Positions 16,937 through 24,240 of a stretch of 64,000 nucleotides of DNA are shown piece after piece (the first letter of the stretch is position 1; the number at the start of each line of letters is the position of its first letter). This stretch comes from Lentisalinibacter sediminis (GTDB lineage Bacteria > Pseudomonadota > Gammaproteobacteria > Steroidobacterales > Woeseiaceae): contig NZ_JAPDRF010000003.1 in NCBI RefSeq assembly GCF_040706615.1, forward strand, positions 372,001-436,000, read 5' to 3'. A model generated the notes under the pieces. The model was given only the letters and a program-made list of their open reading frames with translations. It was not told where the DNA came from and made no database searches. A program made the translations under genes and the position numbers.

Positions 16937-17680
16937 TCATCCGCTCATGCTGAGCAGTTGCGCGGCCTTGTCGGCGTCCTCGGCGGCGGTGGTCATCACC
17001 TTCACCTGCAGCTCGTAGCGGCGCGCCAGATCGATCATGTTCACCAGCGTCTCCGCCACGTTGACGTTGCTGGACTCGAGCGCGCCCGAAGTCAGGCGCA
17101 CCTCGGCATCCGCCTCGGCCACCGCGCCTTCCTTCAGCCGCAGCAGACCGTCCGCGCCCTTCTCGAGCTGCTCGGCCTCCGGGCGCACCAGCTTGATGCG
17201 ATCCACCGTGGCGAGCGTCTCCGGTCCCTGCCCCAGGGGCCGGATGGAGATGGTGCCGTCGGCGCCGACCGTGATGCTGGCATGGGGCGGCACGGCCACG
17301 GGCCCGCCGTTGCCCATCACCGGATGGCCCGCGCCGTTGGTCATGACACCCACCGAGTTGACCCGCAGATCGCCGGCCCGCGTGTAGGCCTCGCTGCCGT
17401 CCGGCGCCTGCACTGCGATGAATCCTTCGCCCTGCACGGCCACGTCCAGCTCCCTGCCGGTGCTCATCGTCGCGCCCCGGCGGTGGTCCGTGCCGTAGTT
17501 CTCGGCGACGGCATTCACCCGGGTCGGCTCGCCGAAGCCCTGGATGGGCAGCGCGCTGAACGCGTGCAGATCGGCCCGGAAGCCGGTGGTGCTGGCGTTG
17601 GCCAGGTTATGGCTGTTGACGGACTGCGCGAGCTCGGTCTGCTTCGCGCCGGTCATCGCCACGTAGACGAGATCATCCAT
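16937..17680 (-). CDS. flgF: Proximal rod protein FlgF
   Basis: The 247-aa protein starts MDDLVYVAMTGAKQTELAQS with HNLANASTTGFRADLHAFSA and RAGDLRVNSVGVMTNGAGHP, ending in SNVNVAETLVNMIDLARRYE. This is the FlgF pattern, close to FlgG but with the MDxLxYVAMTGA start. It is a proximal rod component. It lies between flgE (upstream, 44-bp gap) and flgG. Confidence 0.96.
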   Translation of the reverse strand: MDDLVYVAMTGAKQTELAQSVNSHNLANASTTGFRADLHAFSALPIQGFGEPTRVNAVAENYGTDHRRGATMSTGRELDVAVQGEGFIAVQAPDGSEAYTRAGDLRVNSVGVMTNGAGHPVMGNGGPVAVPPHASITVGADGTISIRPLGQGPETLATVDRIKLVRPEAEQLEKGADGLLRLKEGAVAEADAEVRLTSGALESSNVNVAETLVNMIDLARRYELQVKVMTTAAEDADKAAQLLSMSG

Positions 17681-17724
17681 TGTTCATGTCCATCGGTCAG
17701 AGTCGTGTCGGTCGATGTGCGTCA

Positions 17725-18942
17725 TCAGCGGATGTTGATGACCGTCTGGGTCACCGTGTCCGCCGTGGAGATCATCTGCGAGTTGGCCTGGAAGTTGCGC
17801 TGCGCCGTGATCATGTTCACGAGCTGCTCCGTGAGATCCACGTTGCTTGCCTCCAGGGCACCGGACTGGATCAGGCCGAAGCTCGAGGTACCGGCCTCGC
17901 CGAGGCGGGCATCACCGGAGGTGAAGCTCTCGCCCCAGGACGTATCCTCGAGCTGCTGCAGGCCGCCCGCATTGGCGAAGTCCGCCAGCGCTATCTTGCC
18001 GAGCTCCGTGGACTGGCCGTTGGTGAAACGGGCAAACAGGATGCCCTCGGAGGTCACCTCGATGCCGGTCAGTCGGCCGGTCGCGAAGCCGTCCTGGGAC
18101 AGCGAGTTCACGCCGAAGTTGCTGCCGAACTGGGTCGCCCCGTCCAGGTTCAGGGACATCGTGATGTCCGCCGCGCCGTTGCCGGGCGCGTAGGCCGGCA
18201 GGTTGATCACGCCGCCCACGGGCGACTGCAGCTGACCGTCATTGCCGAAGACCAGCTGGTCGCCGGCACCCACGACATTGCCGTCCACGGTGAACTGGGT
18301 GTTCCAGGTGTTGGTGGCGGCATCCTTCAGGAAGTAAAGCGTTCCTGTGTGGGCCGCGCCCAAGGAGTCGTAGATGGTCACGGACGTCGTGTGATTGAAG
18401 GTGTTCGGATCCGTCGGGTCGAAGGGCGTGATCGACGGCACCTCGGCATCCGCGGGCAGGTTCACGCCGTAGTCGATCGCCGTGGTGGACTGGGGCGGAT
18501 TCGCGCCGGTGCTGAGCTGTACGTCGTTCAGCGAGCCGGTGTTGAAATTGCCGTCGCCGGACGGCGGATAGGCCTGCAGGCGCTTGCCGGCCGGGTTCAC
18601 CACGAAGCCGTTGTTGTCCACGCTGAAGTTGCCGGCGCGGGTATAGACCCGGGAGCCGTTGTCGCTCAGCACGAAGAAGCCTTCGCCGCCGATGGCCAGA
18701 TCCAGCGCGTTATCCGTGAAATCCACGTTGCCCTGGGCGAACTGCTGGGAAATATTCGACAGGCGCACGCCGGAGCCGACCGCAGAGGAGCCCGTGCTCT
18801 GGGTGCCCACGGCAAAGACCTCGGCGAACTCCGCCCGCGAGCCCTTGAAGCCCGTGGTGTTCACATTGGCGATGTTGTTGGCGGTGACCCCCAGGTCAGC
18901 CGATGCGGCATTCAGGCCGCTGAGTGCGATGCGAAAAGGCAT
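17725..18942 (-). CDS. flgE: Flagellar hook protein FlgE
   Basis: The 405-aa protein starts MPFRIALSGLNAASADLGVT with ANNIANVNTTGFKGSRAEFA, and ends with ALEASNVDLTEQLVNMITAQ RNFQANSQMI. The central part has the FlgE D2 motif TTSVTIYDSLGAAHTGTLYF. It polymerises into the hook. Length is within the usual 400-430 aa. The downstream neighbour in the operon is flgF and the upstream one flgD (58-bp gap). Confidence 0.97.
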   Translation of the reverse strand: MPFRIALSGLNAASADLGVTANNIANVNTTGFKGSRAEFAEVFAVGTQSTGSSAVGSGVRLSNISQQFAQGNVDFTDNALDLAIGGEGFFVLSDNGSRVYTRAGNFSVDNNGFVVNPAGKRLQAYPPSGDGNFNTGSLNDVQLSTGANPPQSTTAIDYGVNLPADAEVPSITPFDPTDPNTFNHTTSVTIYDSLGAAHTGTLYFLKDAATNTWNTQFTVDGNVVGAGDQLVFGNDGQLQSPVGGVINLPAYAPGNGAADITMSLNLDGATQFGSNFGVNSLSQDGFATGRLTGIEVTSEGILFARFTNGQSTELGKIALADFANAGGLQQLEDTSWGESFTSGDARLGEAGTSSFGLIQSGALEASNVDLTEQLVNMITAQRNFQANSQMISTADTVTQTVINIR

Positions 18943-19000
18943 GATGCTGTCTCCTTAGACGAAAACCCGATGACTGTGACTATCTATACGTCCGTGCGGA

Positions 19001-19681
19001 TCAGAGGATGCGATCGACTTCGCTGAGCCTGAGCGATCCCTCTCCCGCGATGTTCAGCGTGAGCCCCTGCCCGTTACGGCCCAGGGTCACGCTCTCGATG
19101 GTGGCGCCGACCAGCGTCTGCGCGTTCTCTACCTGATTACCCCGGCTGACGATGGTCGACACCCGGTAGTTGCCCGGCGCGGCCGCCTCGCCCTCGGTGT
19201 TCATACCGTCCCACCGCCACTGGGTGAGGCCGGACCCCCGGCCGCCCAGCTCGAGGCGGCGCACCAGCTGGCCGGTCTGGTCGGTGATCTCCACGGTCAC
19301 GCCTGAGGCACCGGCCGAGAGATTGACGGCGCCGTTCAACGTCCCGCCGTCGGCCAGATAGCCCTGGTCAGTGCGGGCGAGCACCTGGTGGCCGACGAGC
19401 CCGGCGGCCTGCAGCGCCTGGTCCGAATAGATGGACTCCGAAAGGGCGCTGAAAGAATTCTGCAGATCGCCGATGCCCGACACCGTGCCGAACTGGGCCA
19501 GCTGGCTCAGGAACTCACCGTTGCTCATCGGCTCCATGGGATCCTGGTTGCGGAACTGGGCGATCATCAGCTCGAGGAACTGCTCCTGGCCCAGCTCGTC
19601 CTTTGCCGTGGTGGGCTCGGATTCGCGCCGGGTGGCTATGCCCAGGCTGCCCAGGTCCTCGAAACCGTTGATGGAATCCAT
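19001..19681 (-). CDS. flgD: Hook-capping protein FlgD
   Basis: The 226-aa protein has the N-terminal FlgD motif QEQFLELMIAQFRNQDPMEP followed by SNGEFLSQLAQFGTVSGI, and a C-terminal Tudor/FnIII-like part with GLTQWRWDGMNTEGEAAAPG NY. It is the scaffold that caps the growing hook. It lies 37 bp after flgC. Confidence 0.95.
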   Translation of the reverse strand: MDSINGFEDLGSLGIATRRESEPTTAKDELGQEQFLELMIAQFRNQDPMEPMSNGEFLSQLAQFGTVSGIGDLQNSFSALSESIYSDQALQAAGLVGHQVLARTDQGYLADGGTLNGAVNLSAGASGVTVEITDQTGQLVRRLELGGRGSGLTQWRWDGMNTEGEAAAPGNYRVSTIVSRGNQVENAQTLVGATIESVTLGRNGQGLTLNIAGEGSLRLSEVDRIL

Positions 19682-19718
19682 GTGTTCTCCTCCGGCTTAC
19701 CGGCTCTGGTTACAGGCG

Positions 19719-20141
19719 CTAGCGGCCGAGCTGCAGCGTCTGCAGCATCAGGTCGCGCGTGGTCTTCAGTATCTCGATGTTGTTCTGGTAGGAGCGCGAG
19801 GCCGACATCATGTTGACCATCTCCTCCACCGCGTTGACGTTGCTGAGGTAGACGTTGCCGTTCTCGTCAGCCTCCGGATGCTCGGGCCGATGCTGGACGG
19901 TGAGCGGCGCCTGGCTCTCGACGATGCCGAGCACCCGCACGCCGGCGGCGTGGCTCTCGCCGGCGCCCGTCGCCGCCTGCATGGCGGTAGCGAACACCGG
20001 ATGGCGGGCGCGATAGACCTTGTTCGGGTCGCCGCTGACACTCTCGGCATTGGCCAGATTGCTGGCCGTGGTATTCAGCCGCAGCGACTGCGCGTTCATC
20101 GCGCTACCCGCGGTATCGAATATCCGGAACATCGACATCAT
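19719..20141 (-). CDS. flgC: Proximal rod protein FlgC
   Basis: The 140-aa protein starts MMSMFRIFDTAGSAMNAQSL with LNTTASNLANAESVSGDPNK VYRARHPVF, and ends in NVNAVEEMVNMMSASRSYQN NIEILKT. These are textbook FlgC signatures. Its ATG overlaps the flgB stop (ATGA). A second in-frame ATG sits one codon later. Confidence 0.96.
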   Translation of the reverse strand: MMSMFRIFDTAGSAMNAQSLRLNTTASNLANAESVSGDPNKVYRARHPVFATAMQAATGAGESHAAGVRVLGIVESQAPLTVQHRPEHPEADENGNVYLSNVNAVEEMVNMMSASRSYQNNIEILKTTRDLMLQTLQLGR

Positions 20142-20524
20142 TCACTCCCCTTGATCGCGAGCTTCAGCGTGCGGACCTTGCCGTCCAGGAACATCAGGCT
20201 GGCGCGGTAGCGCAGCACGTTCTCGGCGAACTCCGCCTGCTCCACGTCGGGCTGCACCGTGTTGCCGTCCTGGGACGGCTGATGCGGCAGCCGGTACTTC
20301 AGCTCTGCCCCGCCCGGTCCGCTGCTGGCATCCAGATGGCCGGCATGGGTCTTCGCCATTGCGACCCGCCCGGACTGCGCACGCTCGAGCGCCGCACCGA
20401 AATCCAGATCACGCGCCTTGTAGTTGGGCGTGTCCGCATTGGCGATGTTGGTCGCCAGCACCTCGGTGCGCATGGAGCGCAGCTTCAGTGCCATTGCGTG
20501 TTGTCCGAAAGGGTCGATCTTCAT
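20138..20524 (-). CDS. flgB: Proximal rod protein FlgB
   Basis: The 128-aa protein starts at ATG 20524 (MKIDPFGQHAMALKLRSMRT); the frame extends upstream to 20572 but GAGAGAC precedes 20524 and this start gives the normal length. It contains EVLATNIANADTPNYKARDL DF and ends in EFAENVLRYRASLMFLDGKV RTLKLAIKG, as in FlgB. It is the first gene of the eleven-gene flgB-flgL operon and is driven by the sigma-54 promoter at 20573-20589. Confidence 0.95.
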   Translation of the reverse strand: MKIDPFGQHAMALKLRSMRTEVLATNIANADTPNYKARDLDFGAALERAQSGRVAMAKTHAGHLDASSGPGGAELKYRLPHQPSQDGNTVQPDVEQAEFAENVLRYRASLMFLDGKVRTLKLAIKGSE

Positions 20525-20572
20525 CGTGTCTCTCTGGTCCGCAGGCACTTTGCCCGCTTCCGCCGGATTCAC

Positions 20573-20589
20573 AGCAAATGCCGTGCCAA
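20573..20589 (-). promoter_or_regulatory. Sigma-54 promoter of the flgB operon
   Basis: Minus strand TTGGCACGGCATTTGCT, a near-perfect match to TTGGCACG-N4-TTGCT with GG and GC 12 bp apart. It lies about 50 bp before the flgB ATG. FlrC or FlrA is the expected activator. Confidence 0.93.
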
Positions 20590-20740
20590 CTCTGCAAGTG
20601 GCTGATATTCATGGAGGTCGCCCCGGCAGAAGTCTCGGAGCGGCAAAGGGCTGCCGCTGCCGGCGGCAAAGGACTGCAGCCGCAGACGGCACGGTGGGCG
20701 TCCCGCGCGCGGCCCGGCCGGCCGGCGACCCTGGGAATCG

Positions 20741-20757
20741 CTGGCACAGCTCTTGCA
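20741..20757 (+). promoter_or_regulatory. Sigma-54 promoter of flgA
   Basis: Plus strand CTGGCACAGCTCTTGCA, with GG and GC 12 bp apart and the GGCAC/TTGC elements intact. It points away from the flgB promoter, so the 150 bp between the two could hold shared activator sites. The expected transcript start is near 20769, about 120 nt before flgA. Confidence 0.88.
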
Positions 20758-20875
20758 TCAGGGATGGCGACCGGAAGCGGAGTCAGGGCGGCAGCGTCCG
20801 CACCATAAACCCGCGATGCGCCGCACAGCGCGTATCCGGGCCTCAAGCCTGCTTCCGGACGACGAGGGATAAGTC

Positions 20876-20899
20876 ATGCAGAGTGGTTATGCAGAGTGA
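20876..20899 (+). other. Seven-codon upstream ORF overlapping the flgA start, made by a 13-bp duplication
   Basis: ATGCAGAGTG occurs twice 13 bp apart (20876 and 20889). The first copy is the better placed start relative to GAGGG (20864-20868) but reads only MQSGYAE and stops at TGA 20897-20899. The second copy is the flgA frame. The stop of the small frame lies 8 bp past the flgA ATG, so termination-reinitiation coupling is possible. Inference from sequence only. Confidence 0.5.
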
Positions 20900-21635
20900 C
20901 GGGACATTGACGGCAGCGACTGAAATCCGGCGCGGATGGTCCGTGCTGGCCGCGCTCGCGATCGTTCTCGTCCTGTTCGCCTCCGGGGCCGCTGCCGCCG
21001 ACTGGCAGCCGGTGGAGTCCATCCGCGAGACGGCAGCCCGTTACGCTGCGGGCCAGCTTGACGCGGACGGCGACGACATCCGCGTGGAGGCTGGCGAGCT
21101 GGACACCCGCCTGCGGATGAACCGCTGCGACGTGCCGCTGTCCGGCTTCCTGCCGAACGGCATGGGCAACGGCAACCGCCTGGTGGTGGGTGTGCGCTGC
21201 GAGGGCTCGAAGCCGTGGAAGCTCTTCGTGCCGGTGCGCATCGCCCGCTACGCCGACGTGCTGGTGATCTCGCGCTCGCTGCCCCGCGGCCACGTGCTGA
21301 CGGCCGGAGACGTACACACGGAGAGGCGCGACCTGTCCAGCCACCTCAAGACTTACGCGGGCAGCCTGCGCCAGTTGCCGGGACGGCGACTGAAACGGCC
21401 CGTGCTCGCCGGCACACCGATCACCCACAACATGGTGGACGCAGAGCAGATCGTCCGGCGGGGCCAGAAGGTGACCCTGGTAGTGGACAGCGGCAGCATG
21501 AAGATCCGCATGGCGGGAAGGGCCCTGTCCGACGGCGCCCTGGACCAGCGCATCCGGGTGGAGAACGTGTCTTCGCGGCGGATCGTCGAGGGGGTCGTAC
21601 GGTCCGCCGAAGTCGTTGAAATTAGGATGAATTGA
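20889..21635 (+). CDS. flgA: Flagellar P-ring chaperone FlgA
   Basis: The 248-aa protein starts at ATG 20889 (MQSDGTLTAATEIRRGWSVL), with a signal peptide ending near ASGAAAA. The C-terminal SAF/ChapFlgA part has RSLPRGHVLTAGDVHTERRD, LKRPVLAGTPITHNMVDAEQ, RRGQKVTLVVDSGSMKIRMA and DQRIRVENVSSRRIVEG. It is a periplasmic chaperone for FlgI P-ring assembly. It is transcribed divergently from flgB and followed by flgM after 101 bp with its own promoter. The start is chosen as the first in-frame ATG; a GTG at 20883 is an alternative. Confidence 0.93.
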   Translation: MQSDGTLTAATEIRRGWSVLAALAIVLVLFASGAAAADWQPVESIRETAARYAAGQLDADGDDIRVEAGELDTRLRMNRCDVPLSGFLPNGMGNGNRLVVGVRCEGSKPWKLFVPVRIARYADVLVISRSLPRGHVLTAGDVHTERRDLSSHLKTYAGSLRQLPGRRLKRPVLAGTPITHNMVDAEQIVRRGQKVTLVVDSGSMKIRMAGRALSDGALDQRIRVENVSSRRIVEGVVRSAEVVEIRMN

Positions 21636-21672
21636 CCATATACGGCATGATAAATGAATTGTCACCCAACGC

Positions 21673-21699
21673 TAAAGTTCTGCGCGGAATCGCCGATAC
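21673..21699 (+). promoter_or_regulatory. Sigma-28 (FliA) promoter of flgMN
   Basis: TAAAGTTC (21673-21680), an 11-bp spacer and GCCGATAC (21692-21699) match the FliA consensus at nearly every position. It lies 38 bp before flgM, allowing the usual sigma-28 feedback on its own anti-sigma factor. Confidence 0.93.
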
Positions 21700-21736
21700 A
21701 CGGGATAACACAGACTCATGTCTGAGGTAGCCAGTT

Positions 21737-22057
21737 ATGTCCAATAAGATTGATGGAACGAATCAGGGGCAGCCGATCGGCCCGAACGGGGTCGGCGGCA
21801 GCCGGCCGAGCGCGGGGGCGGCGCAGCGCACCGGTCAGGCGAAGGAAGCGCCGGTACCGGGCGGCGAGACCGTGCAGCTCACCAGCAACGCCCAGATGAT
21901 GGAGCGCATGAGTTCGATGCTGGAGAGTCTGGAAATGCAGAACGAGCGTCTGGACGCCATCATGGAGTCTATCGCCAGCGGCGATTACGAGATCGATGCG
22001 GAGAAGATCGCCGCGCGTCTGATGATGTTCGAGAGGAGCCTCGGCAGCGACTCATGA
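21737..22057 (+). CDS. flgM: Anti-sigma-28 factor FlgM
   Basis: This 106-aa protein starts MSNKIDGTNQGQPIGPNGVG and has a disordered Gly/Pro/Ala-rich N-terminal half, as FlgM does, with the sigma-binding C-terminal part ESIASGDYEIDAEKIAARLM MFERSLG matching the VAxGxYxIDxxxIAxxLLxxE motif. It holds FliA inactive until the hook is complete and is then exported. GAGGTAG precedes the start. Its stop overlaps flgN (ATGA). Confidence 0.93.
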   Translation: MSNKIDGTNQGQPIGPNGVGGSRPSAGAAQRTGQAKEAPVPGGETVQLTSNAQMMERMSSMLESLEMQNERLDAIMESIASGDYEIDAEKIAARLMMFERSLGSDS

Positions 22058-22545
22058 GCCACGCTGACGCGACAGCCTGCGCAGGCGCACTCGAGACCGT
22101 GATCCGTGAGGCGCTTGCGACCGCGCAGCGACTGGAGTCGGCACTCGCGACCGAGCGCGCCGCGCTCGAGGCGCGGGACACCGCGGCGCTGCACACGGCC
22201 GGCGCCGGCAAGCAGGAACTTCTGTCCCGGCTCGACCAACTGGACGGACGGCGCCGTCGCCTGCTCGCCGATCATGGCTACCCGGCGGACCAGGGCGGTG
22301 TCGAGGCGGTACTCGCGGCCTGCGCGCCCGCTCATCCGCTGAGCGGTCTGTGGCGGGAACTCGGCGAGATCGCCGGACGCTGCCGGGACGCGAATACGGC
22401 CAACGGGGCCATCGTCCATCTTCGCCAGCGGCAGATCGGGCGAGCGCTCGACGTGCTGCGCGGGGTGCCGGAAGGCACGGCGCCGGTCTACGGCGCCGAC
22501 GGCAGCAGCACCCGCGCCGGCGGCCGCGCTTTCGGCAGCGCCTGA
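22054..22545 (+). CDS. flgN: FlgN-type chaperone for FlgK/FlgL
   Basis: The 163-aa protein is helical and starts 4 bp inside flgM. The region TERAALEARDTAALHTAGAG KQELLSRLDQLD followed by NTANGAIVHLRQRQIGRALD is the FlgN pattern (E-R-x-AL-x-x-RD-x-x-x-L and N-x-x-NG-x-L-I). It should escort the hook-filament junction proteins to the export gate. Position after flgM is standard. Confidence 0.9.
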   Translation: MSHADATACAGALETVIREALATAQRLESALATERAALEARDTAALHTAGAGKQELLSRLDQLDGRRRRLLADHGYPADQGGVEAVLAACAPAHPLSGLWRELGEIAGRCRDANTANGAIVHLRQRQIGRALDVLRGVPEGTAPVYGADGSSTRAGGRAFGSA

Positions 22546-22632
22546 ACGGCCAGAGGCCACCAGCCCCGCAACCTGCCCGATCGCGGCGGAACCCGTACAA
22601 TAGGCGGCGTTGCCATACCGGGGACGTCTCCC

Positions 22633-24240
22633 ATGCCGCATTACCTGCCGCGAGACACCACTCGCACGCTCACCCTCAGTCTGATCTGCCTGCTCGCCGG
22701 CTTGCTTCCTGGTGCCTCCTATGCCGCCGCAGATGACGCGGCGAGCGCCCTCCACTACGCCGATATCGCCGCCCTGCAGGAACGCATGGATCGCGGCGAC
22801 CTCACCTCGGAACAGCTCGTGCGCCGGTTCCTCGACCGTATCGAAGCGGTGGACGATGCCGGCCCCACGCTGAACGCCATCATCGAGGTGAATCCGGACG
22901 CCATCGAAACCGCGCGGGACCTGGACCAGGAGCGCGCCGTCGGCGAGAAGCGCGGTCCCCTGCACGGCATACCCGTGGTCCTGAAGGCCAACATCGATAC
23001 CGGCGACCGCATGGCCACCTCCGCCGGATCGATCGCGCTGGCGCTGCATCGCGCGCCGGACGACGCCTTCCACGTCGCCGCGCTCCGGCGCGCCGGCGCC
23101 GTCATCCTCGGCAAAGCCAACCTCAGCGAGTGGGCGAATTTCCGCTCCACCCGGTCCGTTAGCGGCTGGAGCAGCGTCGGCGGGCAGACTCGCAATCCCC
23201 ACGTGCTCGACCGCAATCCCTGCGGCTCGTCCAGCGGCTCGGCGGTGGCCGTCGCCGCGGGCCTGACCGTGCTGGCGGTCGGCACCGAGACCAACGGCTC
23301 CATCGTCTGTCCGGCGGGCACGAACGGCGTCGTCGGCATCAAGCCCACAGTCGGCCTGGTCAGCCGGGACGGCATCATCCCCATCGCACTCAGCCAGGAT
23401 ACGGCCGGCCCGATGGCGCGCAGCGTGCGCGACGCGGCGCTGCTGCTCGCCGGCATGACAGCGCCGGATAACGCGGACCCGGCAGCGCAGGCGCACCCGG
23501 GCCCGCGGGACTATCTCGCCGCGCTGGACACCGACGCGCTGGAAGGCGCGCGCATCGGCGTCTGGCGGCAATACTACGGCGCAGGCTCGGAGCCCCGTGT
23601 GGAGGCCATCCTCGACGCCGCGATCGCCCGCCTCGGCGAGCTCGGCGCCGAGGTCGTCGACCCGATCGGCCTCGAGATCCCCGAAGACGTCGGCGAGGCC
23701 GAATACGAAGTGCTCCTGTACGAGTTCAGGGACGGGCTGAATCGTTACCTCGGCAACGCCGGGATGGAGGGCGACCGGGGCAGCCTGGCCGGGCTGATCC
23801 GCTACAACGAATTGCGTGCCGACGAGGCCATGCCCTGGTTCGGCCAGGAGATCTTCGAGGAGGCCGAGACCCGGGGGCCGCTGACGGACGAGGCCTACCT
23901 GGCGGCGCGGGAGAACAGCGGTCCGGCTATGCGCCGGCTCATCGACGCGGTGATGGAGGAGCACGAGCTGGATGCGATCATCGCGCCGACCAACTCGCCC
24001 GCCTGGCCCATCGACTTCCTCGCCGGCGACACCTACTCGATCTCGAGTTCGCGGCTGGGAGCGGTATCCGGGTATCCCGCGATCACGCTGCCGGCCGGCA
24101 ACATACACGGCCTCCCGGTAGGCGTAACGCTGTTCGGCCGCCCGTGGTCCGAGCCGCAGCTGATCGGCTATGCCTACGCGCTGGAGCAGGCGACCCGCGC
24201 GATACTCCGCCCCGGGCTGGTGCCCACGCTGGAGCGCTAG
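22633..24240 (+). CDS. Secreted amidase (amidase signature family)
   Basis: This 535-aa protein has a Sec signal peptide (about 1-33, ending ASYAA). The amidase signature triad is visible: Lys in GIPVVLKANIDTGD, cis-Ser in CGSSSGSAVAVAAGL and the nucleophile Ser in GTETNGSIVCPAGTNGVVG. The family hydrolyses carboxamides, including amino acid amides, nitrile-derived amides or acyl-amides; export to the periplasm suggests scavenging of peptide or acyl amides. Substrate cannot be named. Its TAG stop overlaps the stop of the convergent WS/DGAT gene (CTAG). Confidence 0.9.
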   Translation: MPHYLPRDTTRTLTLSLICLLAGLLPGASYAAADDAASALHYADIAALQERMDRGDLTSEQLVRRFLDRIEAVDDAGPTLNAIIEVNPDAIETARDLDQERAVGEKRGPLHGIPVVLKANIDTGDRMATSAGSIALALHRAPDDAFHVAALRRAGAVILGKANLSEWANFRSTRSVSGWSSVGGQTRNPHVLDRNPCGSSSGSAVAVAAGLTVLAVGTETNGSIVCPAGTNGVVGIKPTVGLVSRDGIIPIALSQDTAGPMARSVRDAALLLAGMTAPDNADPAAQAHPGPRDYLAALDTDALEGARIGVWRQYYGAGSEPRVEAILDAAIARLGELGAEVVDPIGLEIPEDVGEAEYEVLLYEFRDGLNRYLGNAGMEGDRGSLAGLIRYNELRADEAMPWFGQEIFEEAETRGPLTDEAYLAARENSGPAMRRLIDAVMEEHELDAIIAPTNSPAWPIDFLAGDTYSISSSRLGAVSGYPAITLPAGNIHGLPVGVTLFGRPWSEPQLIGYAYALEQATRAILRPGLVPTLER

